Source of the DNA: Actinomarina sp002308095
GTDB taxonomy: Bacteria; Actinomycetota; Acidimicrobiia; Actinomarinales; Actinomarinaceae
DNA length: 64,000 bases
Direction of reading: 5' to 3'
Assembly: GCA_045563135.1 (NCBI GenBank)
Contig: JBJKUL010000001.1
Coordinates: 620,001 to 684,000, forward strand
In this document: piece by piece, positions 1 through 6,920 of the stretch
How positions within the stretch are numbered: the stretch's first letter is position 1
Layout of the letters: each line of letters starts with the position of its first letter
Notes under the pieces: model-generated
Told to the model about the DNA's origin: nothing
What the model saw: only the letters and a program-made list of their open reading frames with translations
Databases searched by the model: none
Position numbers and translations under genes: made by a program

Positions 1-267
1 TGTTCTGACTGGAAGAGAATAATATACTAATAAAGTTGAAGATGAATAAGTTAAGCTTCCTATGAAGTCGTAATATCTCTCTGTTTGATATATAAATCCA
101 AAAATGAAACCAATAATCTGTACTATCCAAACATAAAATAGGGTGAATTGAAGAATGTTTAGATTAAAAATTTGAAGTTCTGTGTTTGGGGTAATTAACG
201 AAAGAAGTCCGATTATTGTCGTAAAAAAAACAATAAGTCTCAAATGTCCCATATTTTTTGATGTCAT
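1..267 (-). CDS. Partial DUF1295-like membrane protein (N-terminal 89 residues)
   Basis: An ATG at 267 opens a frame that runs without a stop to the window edge, so only the N-terminus is present. Two hydrophobic stretches (about residues 9-23 and 38-62) are followed by the motif TERYYDFIGSLTY. This E-x-YYD-xx-GS-x-T pattern is typical of DUF1295 proteins, membrane proteins of the steroid 5-alpha-reductase superfamily. Their substrates are mostly unknown. A second in-frame ATG lies five codons later. The family call rests on one motif plus hydrophobicity, so it is moderate. Confidence 0.55.
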   Translation of the reverse strand, partial: MTSKNMGHLRLIVFFTTIIGLLSLITPNTELQIFNLNILQFTLFYVWIVQIIGFIFGFIYQTERYYDFIGSLTYSSSTLLVYYSLPVRT

Positions 268-590
268 TATTTAAGTGTATGTAATTCAATAATTTAGTTA
301 CAAAAGAAAAAAGGGAATTCCCATCCTGGAGAAACCCCTCTTTTCTAAATGACCACTGTAAATTCCTTTATACATACTTAAGTGAGTTGAATACTACCCA
401 ATTAAGCGGTCATCTTAACTATATAGTAAATGTTTTTATAAGCCAATAATGTTTTAATAACTAAGAAGAAACCTGTATATGGATAAGCACACTAAGGATG
501 ACCAAATAAAAATTTCTAATCTTTTAGTTATCCAGAAACGTCCATGTCGAAAATATATAAAAACTAATCTTTGTAACTGATTCATTCTTG
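268..590. other. Intergenic stretch between partial DUF1295 gene and tRNA-Val
   Basis: No convincing reading frame or recognised RNA gene was found in these 323 bases. The only structure I can support is the hairpin at 305-346, listed separately. Short recurrences of the word 'atgacc' are present, but I do not regard them as a repeat family. A small structured RNA cannot be excluded by eye. Confidence 0.4.
305..346 (-). terminator. Possible intrinsic terminator
   Basis: Read on the minus strand, AGAAAAGAGGG pairs with CCCTTTTTTCT over 11 bp with one G-U wobble, around a 20-base loop, and is followed by TTTT. It could end transcription coming from the tRNA-Val side before the DUF1295 gene. 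The long loop makes the call tentative. Confidence 0.35.
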
Positions 591-664
591 TGGGAGATAC
601 AAGATTTGAACTTGTGACATCTACCTTGTCGAGGTAGCGCTCTGCCAGACTGAGCTAATCTCCC
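591..664 (-). tRNA. tRNA-Val (anticodon GAC)
   Basis: The 74-base minus-strand sequence folds as a full cloverleaf: acceptor stem GGGAGAT/ATCTCCC, D arm GCTC/GAGC, anticodon stem CTACC/GGTAG, T arm ACAAG/CTTGT with loop TTCAAAT, and discriminator A. The anticodon loop is TCGACAA, giving anticodon GAC, which reads valine GUY codons. CCA is not encoded. The base at position 33 is C rather than the near-universal U. This is the last element of a minus-strand run that starts with tRNA-Gly and tRNA-Cys. Confidence 0.93.
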
Positions 665-703
665 TTTTGTCAAATATAGCAATAAATTAGTATTAAGTAA
701 ATC

Positions 704-907
704 CTAACGTTCTACGGTGTAAATCCTTTTACCAAATCTTAAAAGAAGTCTCTCAGCTAGTTCTATCAACAAATTTAATACCCAAAGTCCAATGTATAGT
801 GATAAGAATATATTTATAAAACTACTAATAAAAAATACTATTACAACATATATGAAAATCCAAGAGATTGTAAATTTGAAAGAATATATAGGTGATTGAG
901 AATTCAT
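704..907 (-). CDS. Small two-segment membrane protein, unknown function
   Basis: A 67-residue protein with two closely spaced hydrophobic segments (about residues 14-32 and 34-50) and a basic C-terminal tail. Its ATG overlaps the stop codon of the SRAP gene by one base (TAATG), which points to translational coupling. I do not recognise the family. The coupling and the clean membrane topology argue that it is real, but its role in the SRAP/S51 cluster is unknown. Confidence 0.55.
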   Translation of the reverse strand: MNSQSPIYSFKFTISWIFIYVVIVFFISSFINIFLSLYIGLWVLNLLIELAERLLLRFGKRIYTVER

Positions 908-1548
908 TAAAACGGTACTTCCGTGTATTTGTTTATTAGTGAGGAATTTTTATTTTTGGGGTTATTTACTGCCTTGCTCACCCTGTGAAAATCTACAATC
1001 TTTTTTTTACTCTCAGTTATTTCACGATATAGATTATCAATATCGCCATCTGATAGCCAGTGATCTTTATTCTCATTATTTAGTAATAAAGGTGTTCTAT
1101 TGTGTACGTTAGCCAAATCTCCATAAGCTTCTTGAGTAATTATTGAAAATTCAACATCACCACTCGTACGGTTCCAGTAAAGACCAGCTGCATACACTAC
1201 AGGTTCATCTGTGTAAAAATAATACGGATTTTTTTCATCATTTTCAGATTTCCATTCATACCACCCAGAAATAGGTACTAAACAACGGTTTTTTTTGTAT
1301 GCAGACTGAAATGTTCTTTTCTCTCTTATTGATTCCCAGCGAGTATTAAATAGAGGTTTGGAGTTCTTCTGTTTTTTTAACCAGTCAGGGAAGAATCCCC
1401 AAGTAGCAATCTTTATATTACTATCAACAACTATAGGTACACGGGATTGAGGTGTGATGTTAAAACTTGTCTCATAATCAAAAGAGTTTTCTGTTCTGTA
1501 TCCTTCAGAAATTAAATTGTCATAATTCAAGTAGTATCTTCCACACAT
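907..1548 (-). CDS. SRAP/HMCES-family abasic-site DNA-protein crosslink protein
   Basis: 213 residues starting MCGRYY. After removal of Met, Cys2 becomes the N-terminal catalytic residue of the SRAP family (E. coli YedK, human HMCES). These proteins bind abasic sites in single-stranded DNA covalently and shield them. Other family landmarks are visible: NTRWESI near residue 69, RCLVPISGWYEW near 87-98, and an HNRTPLLL motif (usually HDRMP) near 148. The gene starts directly after the stop of the S51 peptidase gene and is followed by a coupled small membrane protein. Confidence 0.93.
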   Translation of the reverse strand: MCGRYYLNYDNLISEGYRTENSFDYETSFNITPQSRVPIVVDSNIKIATWGFFPDWLKKQKNSKPLFNTRWESIREKRTFQSAYKKNRCLVPISGWYEWKSENDEKNPYYFYTDEPVVYAAGLYWNRTSGDVEFSIITQEAYGDLANVHNRTPLLLNNENKDHWLSDGDIDNLYREITESKKKIVDFHRVSKAVNNPKNKNSSLINKYTEVPF

Positions 1549-2226
1549 TTATATCATTAACTCACTTTTATCTAGGATATCTCCATGTTTATATGTATCA
1601 TGCTTATCTTTAAATATTATATGCACATTATTACTTCCTATAATTTCAATCTTATTTTCATTTAAAGTAAAATAAGTATCTTTTTCCAAGCATAAAAGTT
1701 TAAAGTTACCTCTATTCAAAACCTTAACTGTATTAGTTATCCAAGAATAAAATGCTTCACCATAATGTGGTATCACAATCACATTATTAACTAAATTAAA
1801 TCCATAGCCTTTAATCATTTTCTCACCCATTATCATGGCACCAGCGCTGCACCCAGCTAAAATTCCGCCGTTATTATGAATCTTCAATATTTCATTCATA
1901 AAAGGAGTGTTTTTTATTGTTTCATATAAATAGGTTGGGTTTCCACCGGAGAAATAGATGAAATTCGCTTTTCTAACGGATTCTAATAAGTGGTCATCAA
2001 AAAAATCATTATGTTTAAGAGCTCGTATGTTTTCATGTTCTACTTCAAGTTTTGAGAAATGTTCAGTTGCAAGATTAGACCAATAATCAATTCGTGACTC
2101 ACTCTCCTTACCAGCTGCAGTTGGGAAAGAAAGAACATTTGGTTTTTCACTTAACTTATTTAATAAAATTTTATCGGCATTTAATATACCCGGTAAATAT
2201 TCTCCTGATCCTGTGATTGCTATCAA
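1549..2226 (-). CDS. Peptidase S51 family protein (cyanophycinase / dipeptidase E-like)
   Basis: A class I glutamine-amidotransferase-fold serine peptidase. The N-terminus reads IAITGSGEYLPG, FSGGNPTYLY lies mid-protein, and the nucleophile elbow is GCSAGAM near residue 127. The family includes cyanophycinase and Asp-dipeptidase. I place the start at a TTG at 2226, not at the upstream ATG at 2301, because the upstream frame runs through the tRNA-Cys gene. A GGAGAAG Shine-Dalgarno site precedes the TTG. This gives 225 residues. The TTG lies only 15 bases after the tRNA-Cys 3' end, so the gene is probably co-transcribed with the tRNAs. The substrate cannot be told. Confidence 0.85.
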   Translation of the reverse strand: MIAITGSGEYLPGILNADKILLNKLSEKPNVLSFPTAAGKESESRIDYWSNLATEHFSKLEVEHENIRALKHNDFFDDHLLESVRKANFIYFSGGNPTYLYETIKNTPFMNEILKIHNNGGILAGCSAGAMIMGEKMIKGYGFNLVNNVIVIPHYGEAFYSWITNTVKVLNRGNFKLLCLEKDTYFTLNENKIEIIGSNNVHIIFKDKHDTYKHGDILDKSELMI

Positions 2227-2241
2227 TTCTTCTCCGAAAGT

Positions 2242-2315
2242 TGGAGGCGACGACCAGAATCGAACTGGTGTACACGGTTTTGCAGACCGCTGCGTAGCCA
2301 CTCCGCCACGTCGCC
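2242..2315 (-). tRNA. tRNA-Cys (anticodon GCA), CCA encoded
   Basis: The minus-strand cloverleaf has acceptor stem GGCGACG/CGTCGCC, anticodon stem GCGGT/ACCGT with loop CTGCAAA (anticodon GCA), T arm ACCAG/CTGGT with loop TTCGATT, and discriminator U. The 3' CCA is encoded (2242-2244). The overall pattern matches actinobacterial tRNA-Cys. A plus-strand frame across it is a shadow. Confidence 0.97.
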
Positions 2316-2320
2316 ATTTG

Positions 2321-2395
2321 AGCGGTAGAAGGGATTCGAACCCTCGACTTTCACCTTGGCAAGGTGACGCTCTAGCCAGACTGAGCTACTACCGC
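2321..2395 (-). tRNA. tRNA-Gly (anticodon GCC)
   Basis: A 75-base minus-strand cloverleaf: acceptor stem GCGGTAG/CTACCGC, D arm GCTC/GAGC, anticodon stem TCACC/GGTGA with loop TTGCCAA (anticodon GCC), T loop TTCGAAT, discriminator U. CCA is not encoded. It lies five bases upstream of tRNA-Cys on the same strand, so the two are likely one transcript. Confidence 0.97.
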
Positions 2396-2437
2396 ATAAA
2401 ATCTATATTAGCTAAAAGTGAACTTTAAAAAAACAAA

Positions 2438-2869
2438 TTATCCTGTAGAACCAAATCCATCCGACGAACGTTCAGTAACATTTAGTTCATCTACAACATC
2501 GAACTCAACATTATCAGAATTTACTAATACAAGTTGAGCAACCCGTTCTTGTTTAGATATATTGTAATTGATGTCACTATGGTTGATAAGTGGAATTAAG
2601 ATTTCTCCTGTGTAACCAGGATCGATTAAACCAGGTGAATTGATTAAAGTAATTTGGTGTTTAGTAGCTAAACCAGATCGGGGTAATACAAAACCAGCAA
2701 CTCCAGCAGGTAAAGAGATTGATAATCCAGTACGAACTAAAGTAACTTGCTTACTAAGTAACGTTAGATTTTCGACTGATGCTAAATCATAACCAATATC
2801 TAGTTCATGTTGTTTTTTTGGAACTAAAGCTTCATTAGTTAGTAATTTTATTTGAATGTTTTTACTCAT
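2438..2869 (-). CDS. dut: Deoxyuridine 5'-triphosphate nucleotidohydrolase (dUTPase)
   Basis: Hydrolyses dUTP to dUMP and PPi, keeping uracil out of DNA and supplying dTMP synthesis. The trimeric dUTPase motifs are in order: DIGYDLASVE (motif 1), PRSGLATKH (motif 2), NSPGLIDPGYTGEI (motif 3), and a C-terminal SSDGFGSTG (glycine-rich motif 5). I start at MSKNIQIKLL (2869), giving 143 residues, the usual length. The longer frame adds a hydrophobic stretch alien to the family and would run into the divergent neighbour. A TACCAT hexamer five bases before the ATG suggests leaderless expression. Confidence 0.96.
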   Translation of the reverse strand: MSKNIQIKLLTNEALVPKKQHELDIGYDLASVENLTLLSKQVTLVRTGLSISLPAGVAGFVLPRSGLATKHQITLINSPGLIDPGYTGEILIPLINHSDINYNISKQERVAQLVLVNSDNVEFDVVDELNVTERSSDGFGSTG

Positions 2870-2891
2870 ACACAATGGTAACCTTTCATTG

Positions 2892-3989
2892 ATGAATATT
2901 AGAGATTTTATATTTATAAATAAAGCTAAAAGTACAGATAGAATCAAAATTCTAGAATTACTTGGATTTGAAACAGAAACTGTAATAAGTCATGCACCAG
3001 AAGCGTATGTTGACTCAAATGAAGAAGTTGATGTTGATAATTTTGAACTATATCTGGATGAAAATAATGATCAAAAACAGATTATGAATACAGAATCAAT
3101 AAGATCTCCAATAGAAACTTATATAAAAGACACAGAAGACATTTACGCTACAACAGAGTCAACAACTAATGGAAGTCTTGAACACCCAACAGAAACTTTT
3201 AAACCGGTAAATGTTACAAGTAAAATTAAAAAAATATGGACTGATGTTGAATCTAGAAGACAATGGGTAACTCCTGTGCTCATAGGAATTGTTGTGATTA
3301 CGGTAACGACTGCTGCATTCAATACCTTCGCATCTAGGAATGAGGCACAAGATGAAGTTATTGCTATCAGTTCGAATTTAGCGAGTGAAACCAATACTCT
3401 TATAGATGGATTAGAGAATGTGTTAGGAATTTCAACTGATACATTTTACTCAAAATATGATATTTCAAATGCCAGTGCATATCTGCAAGCTGTAGAATCC
3501 TCAACTTTAGAATACCAAAGTTTAATCACTCAAAAGGAAGATATAGATCTGCAAAGTATTAACTACAATCTTTCTACAATATTTAATCTGATAAATGAAC
3601 TTGATAATTTATTGGCATACCGCATATTAGTTTCTGAAATTTTGATATATGATAATCTACTAGATATAGATGAAACTACAGAAGTTGATGTTTTGACAAC
3701 TACTCTTTCTGAAATAACTGCTACAAGTAAAAGAAACTATTCTGAATTACCTGATATTGAAGAAATGAACAATCATAAAAACCTTATCAATACCGCAATT
3801 ATAACCGCAGAAGATTTACATGGTAGATTACTTGCTGCTTTACGTAATGCCGAATATGAAGTAGTAAATTCTATAGCGAGTGCTCTTTTGTTAAACAAAG
3901 AAACTGAATTAGTAGCATTTGAAAATTCTTTAGAAATATTTAAAGAAAATAAAACAGCTGTTTTTCAAAGCATACAAACCTTAGATTAA
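2892..3989 (+). CDS. Single-pass membrane protein with long acidic cytoplasmic part, unknown
   Basis: 365 residues from the ATG at 2892, which starts only 22 bases from the divergent dut start. Residues 1-125 or so are polar and acidic and rich in E, D, T and S. One hydrophobic segment (VTPVLIGIVVITVTTAAF, near residues 134-151) follows. The remaining ~210 residues look alpha-helical and possibly coiled-coil. The N-terminus contains DRIKILELLGF, but I recognise no domain. The 3' end overlaps the convergent nrdR by four bases. TAACCT lies seven bases before the ATG. Confidence 0.75.
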   Translation: MNIRDFIFINKAKSTDRIKILELLGFETETVISHAPEAYVDSNEEVDVDNFELYLDENNDQKQIMNTESIRSPIETYIKDTEDIYATTESTTNGSLEHPTETFKPVNVTSKIKKIWTDVESRRQWVTPVLIGIVVITVTTAAFNTFASRNEAQDEVIAISSNLASETNTLIDGLENVLGISTDTFYSKYDISNASAYLQAVESSTLEYQSLITQKEDIDLQSINYNLSTIFNLINELDNLLAYRILVSEILIYDNLLDIDETTEVDVLTTTLSEITATSKRNYSELPDIEEMNNHKNLINTAIITAEDLHGRLLAALRNAEYEVVNSIASALLLNKETELVAFENSLEIFKENKTAVFQSIQTLD

Positions 3990-4426
3990 TTAAATTCAGC
4001 GGCTTCTTTTTCAAAGTCTGATGCATCAGAAAATTCTTTATAAACTGAAGCAAATCTCACATAAGCTACTTCATTTATCTCTTTTAGGTGTGATAACACA
4101 GTTTCACCAATAAATTCTGATTGTACTTTGTTTCCCTGTTCTTTAATATCCATATAAATTGCATCAACTAATGCTTTTAACTTCTTTTCACTTAGTTCCT
4201 GTCCTCCGAATGCATTCTGTACACCTTGAAATAACTTTTCATGATTAAATTCTTCTCGATTACCATTCCTTTTTATGACTATTATCCCAATAGATGCTTT
4301 TTCATATGTAGTAAACCTGGTTTTACATGAAGTACAACTTCTGCGACGACGAATTGAAGTACCTTCACTATTTTTACGTGAGTCTACAACTGATGTTTCT
4401 TCTGCTTGACAGAAAGGGCATACCAT
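3986..4426 (-). CDS. nrdR: Transcriptional repressor NrdR
   Basis: An ATP-cone regulator that represses ribonucleotide reductase genes according to dATP/ATP levels. The N-terminal zinc ribbon has CPFC ... CTSCKTRF, followed by an ATP-cone domain (VIKRNGNREEFNHEKL). Family members begin M-x-CPFC, so I use the ATG at 4426 (146 residues) rather than the one at 4453. The choice is supported by a TATAAT at 4436-4441, nine bases before this ATG. A 16-base perfect palindrome covers the start. Neighbours nrdR, LysM gene and lexA occur in the order I recall from mycobacteria. Confidence 0.95.
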   Translation of the reverse strand: MVCPFCQAEETSVVDSRKNSEGTSIRRRRSCTSCKTRFTTYEKASIGIIVIKRNGNREEFNHEKLFQGVQNAFGGQELSEKKLKALVDAIYMDIKEQGNKVQSEFIGETVLSHLKEINEVAYVRFASVYKEFSDASDFEKEAAEFN

Positions 4427-4435
4427 ATATGGTAT
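4420..4435. promoter_or_regulatory. Palindrome resembling an NrdR box, over the nrdR start
   Basis: ATACCATATATGGTAT is a perfect 16-base palindrome. Against the published NrdR-box consensus as I recall it (acaCwAtATaTwGtgt) it matches 12 of 16 positions, including the central ATATAT and the flanking C and G. It directly follows the nrdR TATAAT and overlaps the predicted transcription and translation start, a position suited to autorepression. NrdR boxes are usually paired about 31 bases apart. I see no second copy. Confidence 0.5.
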
Positions 4436-4469
4436 ATTATAAAGTTTTGACATTATTTAAGCAACCAAT

Positions 4470-4733
4470 CTAGGGTATTTTTATAACCTGATCAACATAA
4501 ATGACAGATTCTTCTAAATTATTGATTTTTTTAACTTCAAAAACAAACTTTGATATATTATTGTGATTTAATTTAGAACCAATAACCCATAGATTATCTC
4601 CTTTTTTAACTTTATAAGTTAAATTAGAAGCATTTAGGTCTGGCTTGTTCTCATTAATTATTAATGGTGTTGTCATTAAAGAAAAAAGAACAACAAACGA
4701 TACTAAATAAAACCAATATTTTATATTTTCCAT
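4470..4733 (-). CDS. LysM-domain membrane protein, candidate SOS cell-division suppressor
   Basis: 87 residues from MENIKYW. There is one N-terminal transmembrane segment (about 8-25), then a LysM peptidoglycan-binding domain beginning TYKVKKGDNLWVIGSKL. A TATTGT hexamer six bases upstream marks the start as leaderless. The gene is divergent from lexA across a shared LexA box. That arrangement matches YneA in Bacillus, DivS in Corynebacterium and the Rv2719c/ChiZ gene in mycobacteria, short SOS-induced proteins that delay septation. The function is inferred from context and architecture. Sequence outside LysM is not diagnostic. Confidence 0.8.
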   Translation of the reverse strand: MENIKYWFYLVSFVVLFSLMTTPLIINENKPDLNASNLTYKVKKGDNLWVIGSKLNHNNISKFVFEVKKINNLEESVIYVDQVIKIP

Positions 4734-4771
4734 ATTTAAACAATAGAAATTAGATAAGACAATTTTTTTTA

Positions 4772-4783
4772 GAACATATGTGC
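4772..4783. promoter_or_regulatory. LexA box (lexA / LysM gene intergenic)
   Basis: GAACATATGTGC matches the Gram-positive and actinobacterial SOS box GAAC-N4-GTTC except for one base in the right half. It ends 11 bases before the lexA ATG and 38 bases upstream of the divergent LysM gene, so it can control both. TAATAT at 4784-4789 directly follows and is probably the lexA -10 element. Confidence 0.75.
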
Positions 4784-4794
4784 TAATATAGAGT

Positions 4795-5382
4795 ATGAGC
4801 AATAAAGAAAATGAAATACTTGAGTTTATAAACTACACACTCAAAAATGATGGTTATTCCCCATCTGTAAGAGAAATTGGTGAAGCTGTAAATCTTAAAT
4901 CCACAAGCACTGTTCAGTATCATCTAAAAAAACTTGAGAAAAAAGGTGTTATAAATAAATCAGAAGGTAAATCTAGATCACTACATCTAAATGATATAGC
5001 TAGTGAATTTAGATCTGTACCTATTCTTGGTGAAATAGCCGCTGGGTTACCTCTAACAGCAGAGGAAAATCAGGTAGGAGAGCTGCCTTACCCAGAAAGC
5101 AATTTCAATGATTCTTTAATTGCACTGAAAGTTAACGGTGATTCTATGATTGATGCTGGAATTCATGATGGAGATCTTGTGGTTGTTGATAAATCTAAAA
5201 AACCGAACAACGGTGACATTGGAGCATTTTTAATTCTCGAAACTGAAGCCACGGTTAAATACTTAGACACTATAAGGAACAAACAGTATTTAATACCTGC
5301 CAATAAAAGTTTTGAAAATATAGAAGTTACTGAAAATATTTCAGCAGTTGGTAAAGTTGTATCTTTATTTAGAGATATGTAA
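4795..5382 (+). CDS. lexA: SOS repressor LexA
   Basis: 195 residues. The N-terminal winged helix-turn-helix (SPSVREIGEAVNLKSTSTVQYHL) is followed by a C-terminal S24 autoprotease. The self-cleavage site is Ala83-Gly84 (GEIAAGLP), the nucleophile is Ser117 (NGDSMIDAG), and the general base is Lys155 (ATVKYL). RecA filaments on single-stranded DNA trigger cleavage and derepress the SOS genes. The -10-like TAATAT sits five bases from the ATG, suggesting a leaderless message, and an autoregulatory LexA box overlaps the promoter. The 3' end overlaps the convergent dapF by 14 bases. Confidence 0.97.
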   Translation: MSNKENEILEFINYTLKNDGYSPSVREIGEAVNLKSTSTVQYHLKKLEKKGVINKSEGKSRSLHLNDIASEFRSVPILGEIAAGLPLTAEENQVGELPYPESNFNDSLIALKVNGDSMIDAGIHDGDLVVVDKSKKPNNGDIGAFLILETEATVKYLDTIRNKQYLIPANKSFENIEVTENISAVGKVVSLFRDM

Positions 5383-6103
5383 CACTACCACTAAGAAATA
5401 TTTCCGAATTTATATATTCCATATCTAACTCGCCACCAGGAAAGAGTATCGTCATTGGTGAATTAACCTTTTTTTCCATGTAAAGATAATTAAATAAGCA
5501 TAACGCTCCTGATCCACAAGCATCAGTTTCACCTACTCCCCTTTCATACACTCTAGTTTTAATAAAATTCTCGTTAATAATCTCATAAACTTCGACATTC
5601 GCACCATTTGGAAAATAACTTGACTCATTAACTTGTTCTGCAAATTGAGCCAGTTCAAAAATCTCTACATCTTCAACGTTGACTAAGAAATGGGGATTAC
5701 CAACTTCTGATTTTACTCCCAAATATTTATCTATATTTATTTGATCACTCAAATAGGATGGAATTGGAGCATTCACTTTTACTAATGAATCTTCAACAGT
5801 TGCTTCTAAATCACCTACGGGAGCTTTCACAGTAATCTTATTTGTTGAAACCATTTCATTATCTATTGCGTACTTAGCAGTACATCTTACACCATTCACG
5901 CAGAGCTCAGCTGTAGAACCGTCACTATTGTAATAATGCATTCTTACAGTTTTACCATCGATAGATTCTACAAAGATTACACCGTCGACATCGTAATCAG
6001 AATCAGCAACTAGGGAAATAATCTGTATCTCAGAAGTAGGACCTGTGTATGTGGAAACAATAAAATCATTTCCGGTACCAGACATATATGCAAAATTATT
6101 CAT
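5369..6103 (-). CDS. dapF: Diaminopimelate epimerase
   Basis: Interconverts LL- and meso-diaminopimelate for lysine and peptidoglycan synthesis. The protein has 244 residues, a little short for the family. The N-terminal SGTGNDFIV is present. The two catalytic cysteines are in ELCVNGVRC and ETDACGSGALC. The first motif is normally CGNG, so the glycine after the cysteine is replaced by valine here. The start overlaps the end of miaA by eight bases, within a miaB-miaA-dapF operon, the usual actinobacterial order. dapA and dapB lie about 11 kb away. Confidence 0.93.
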   Translation of the reverse strand: MNNFAYMSGTGNDFIVSTYTGPTSEIQIISLVADSDYDVDGVIFVESIDGKTVRMHYYNSDGSTAELCVNGVRCTAKYAIDNEMVSTNKITVKAPVGDLEATVEDSLVKVNAPIPSYLSDQINIDKYLGVKSEVGNPHFLVNVEDVEIFELAQFAEQVNESSYFPNGANVEVYEIINENFIKTRVYERGVGETDACGSGALCLFNYLYMEKKVNSPMTILFPGGELDMEYINSEIFLSGSVTYL

Positions 6104-6920
6104 CCATTAACTCTATCATTTTATTTTTAATAATATTTGAATCATTTGTAGTGTAGGGCATCAATGAAGTCTCTTTTTTGAACCAAGTAATTTGTTTTTT
6201 AACTAACTTAATTGTTTTTTGATTAATATTCGTCTCTATGTCTGAATCAATGTTCATTCCAATTGCTTGAAGAATAGTTTTAGAGGGATTAGTTAGTGCA
6301 GATAATTCATCTGCTAGACCATTTTCAATCATTGAAGCAGTTCTTTTTGATATATTCATTTTATAATCGGGATTATTCCAAAAAATACCAACTTTATCTT
6401 TAGGTATATTTAGCTCAGGAAAAAGATATTTTGAATCCTCTAAAAGACTTGACTCAATATTTCGTATCAATCTTCTCTTATTTAACTCAACTGATGGGAG
6501 TTCAATCCTGTATATTTCATGGAATTTCATCAACTGTCCGAAATTTAATTGTTCTAATTCGGCCCTAATTGTTGGATCTGTAGGTCTAAATTCAAAATTT
6601 TTAATCATTGCTGAAAAATAGAGACCAGTGCCCCCTACAGCTAATATATCTCTTTCATATGTCATTTTTGGAAAATCTATATCTAATAGGTAGTTCAAAT
6701 AGTCAACTACAGAAAAGTTTTGGTCTGCATCAGCAATATTGATTCCAAGATATTCAACTTGAGCTTGCATAACATCAGAGGGTTTAGCACTTAATATATC
6801 AAGTCCTTTGTATACAGCCATAGAATCTAATGACAAAATCGGCATGTTGCGTTCAATAGCAATCTGATGTGCAATATCAGTTTTACCAGATGATGTAATC
6901 CCAGTTAAAAAATATAGCAA
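6096..6920 (-). CDS. miaA: tRNA dimethylallyltransferase
   Basis: Adds a dimethylallyl group to A37 of tRNAs that read codons beginning with U. MiaB then methylthiolates the product. The Walker A is GITSSGKTDIA at the N-terminus. LSLDSMAVYKGLDILSAKP carries the substrate-binding aspartate, and AVGGTGLYFSAMI is the typical central motif. 274 residues is slightly shorter than usual. The start is a TTG placed directly after the miaB stop codon with no gap, so translation is probably coupled. Confidence 0.95.
   Translation of the reverse strand: MLYFLTGITSSGKTDIAHQIAIERNMPILSLDSMAVYKGLDILSAKPSDVMQAQVEYLGINIADADQNFSVVDYLNYLLDIDFPKMTYERDILAVGGTGLYFSAMIKNFEFRPTDPTIRAELEQLNFGQLMKFHEIYRIELPSVELNKRRLIRNIESSLLEDSKYLFPELNIPKDKVGIFWNNPDYKMNISKRTASMIENGLADELSALTNPSKTILQAIGMNIDSDIETNINQKTIKLVKKQITWFKKETSLMPYTTNDSNIIKNKMIELMDE

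Noticed and set aside
268..590. A known small RNA (SRP RNA, 6S, tmRNA) in the gap before tRNA-Val
   Set aside because: No diagnostic core sequence was found; only one terminator-like hairpin is present.
2227..2301. Longer N-terminus for the S51 gene starting at ATG 2301
   Set aside because: Those codons lie in the tRNA-Cys gene; the TTG at 2226 has a good ribosome-binding site.
2213..2428. Plus-strand open frame across 2213-2428
   Set aside because: It runs antisense through tRNA-Cys and tRNA-Gly; its composition is explained by the tRNAs.
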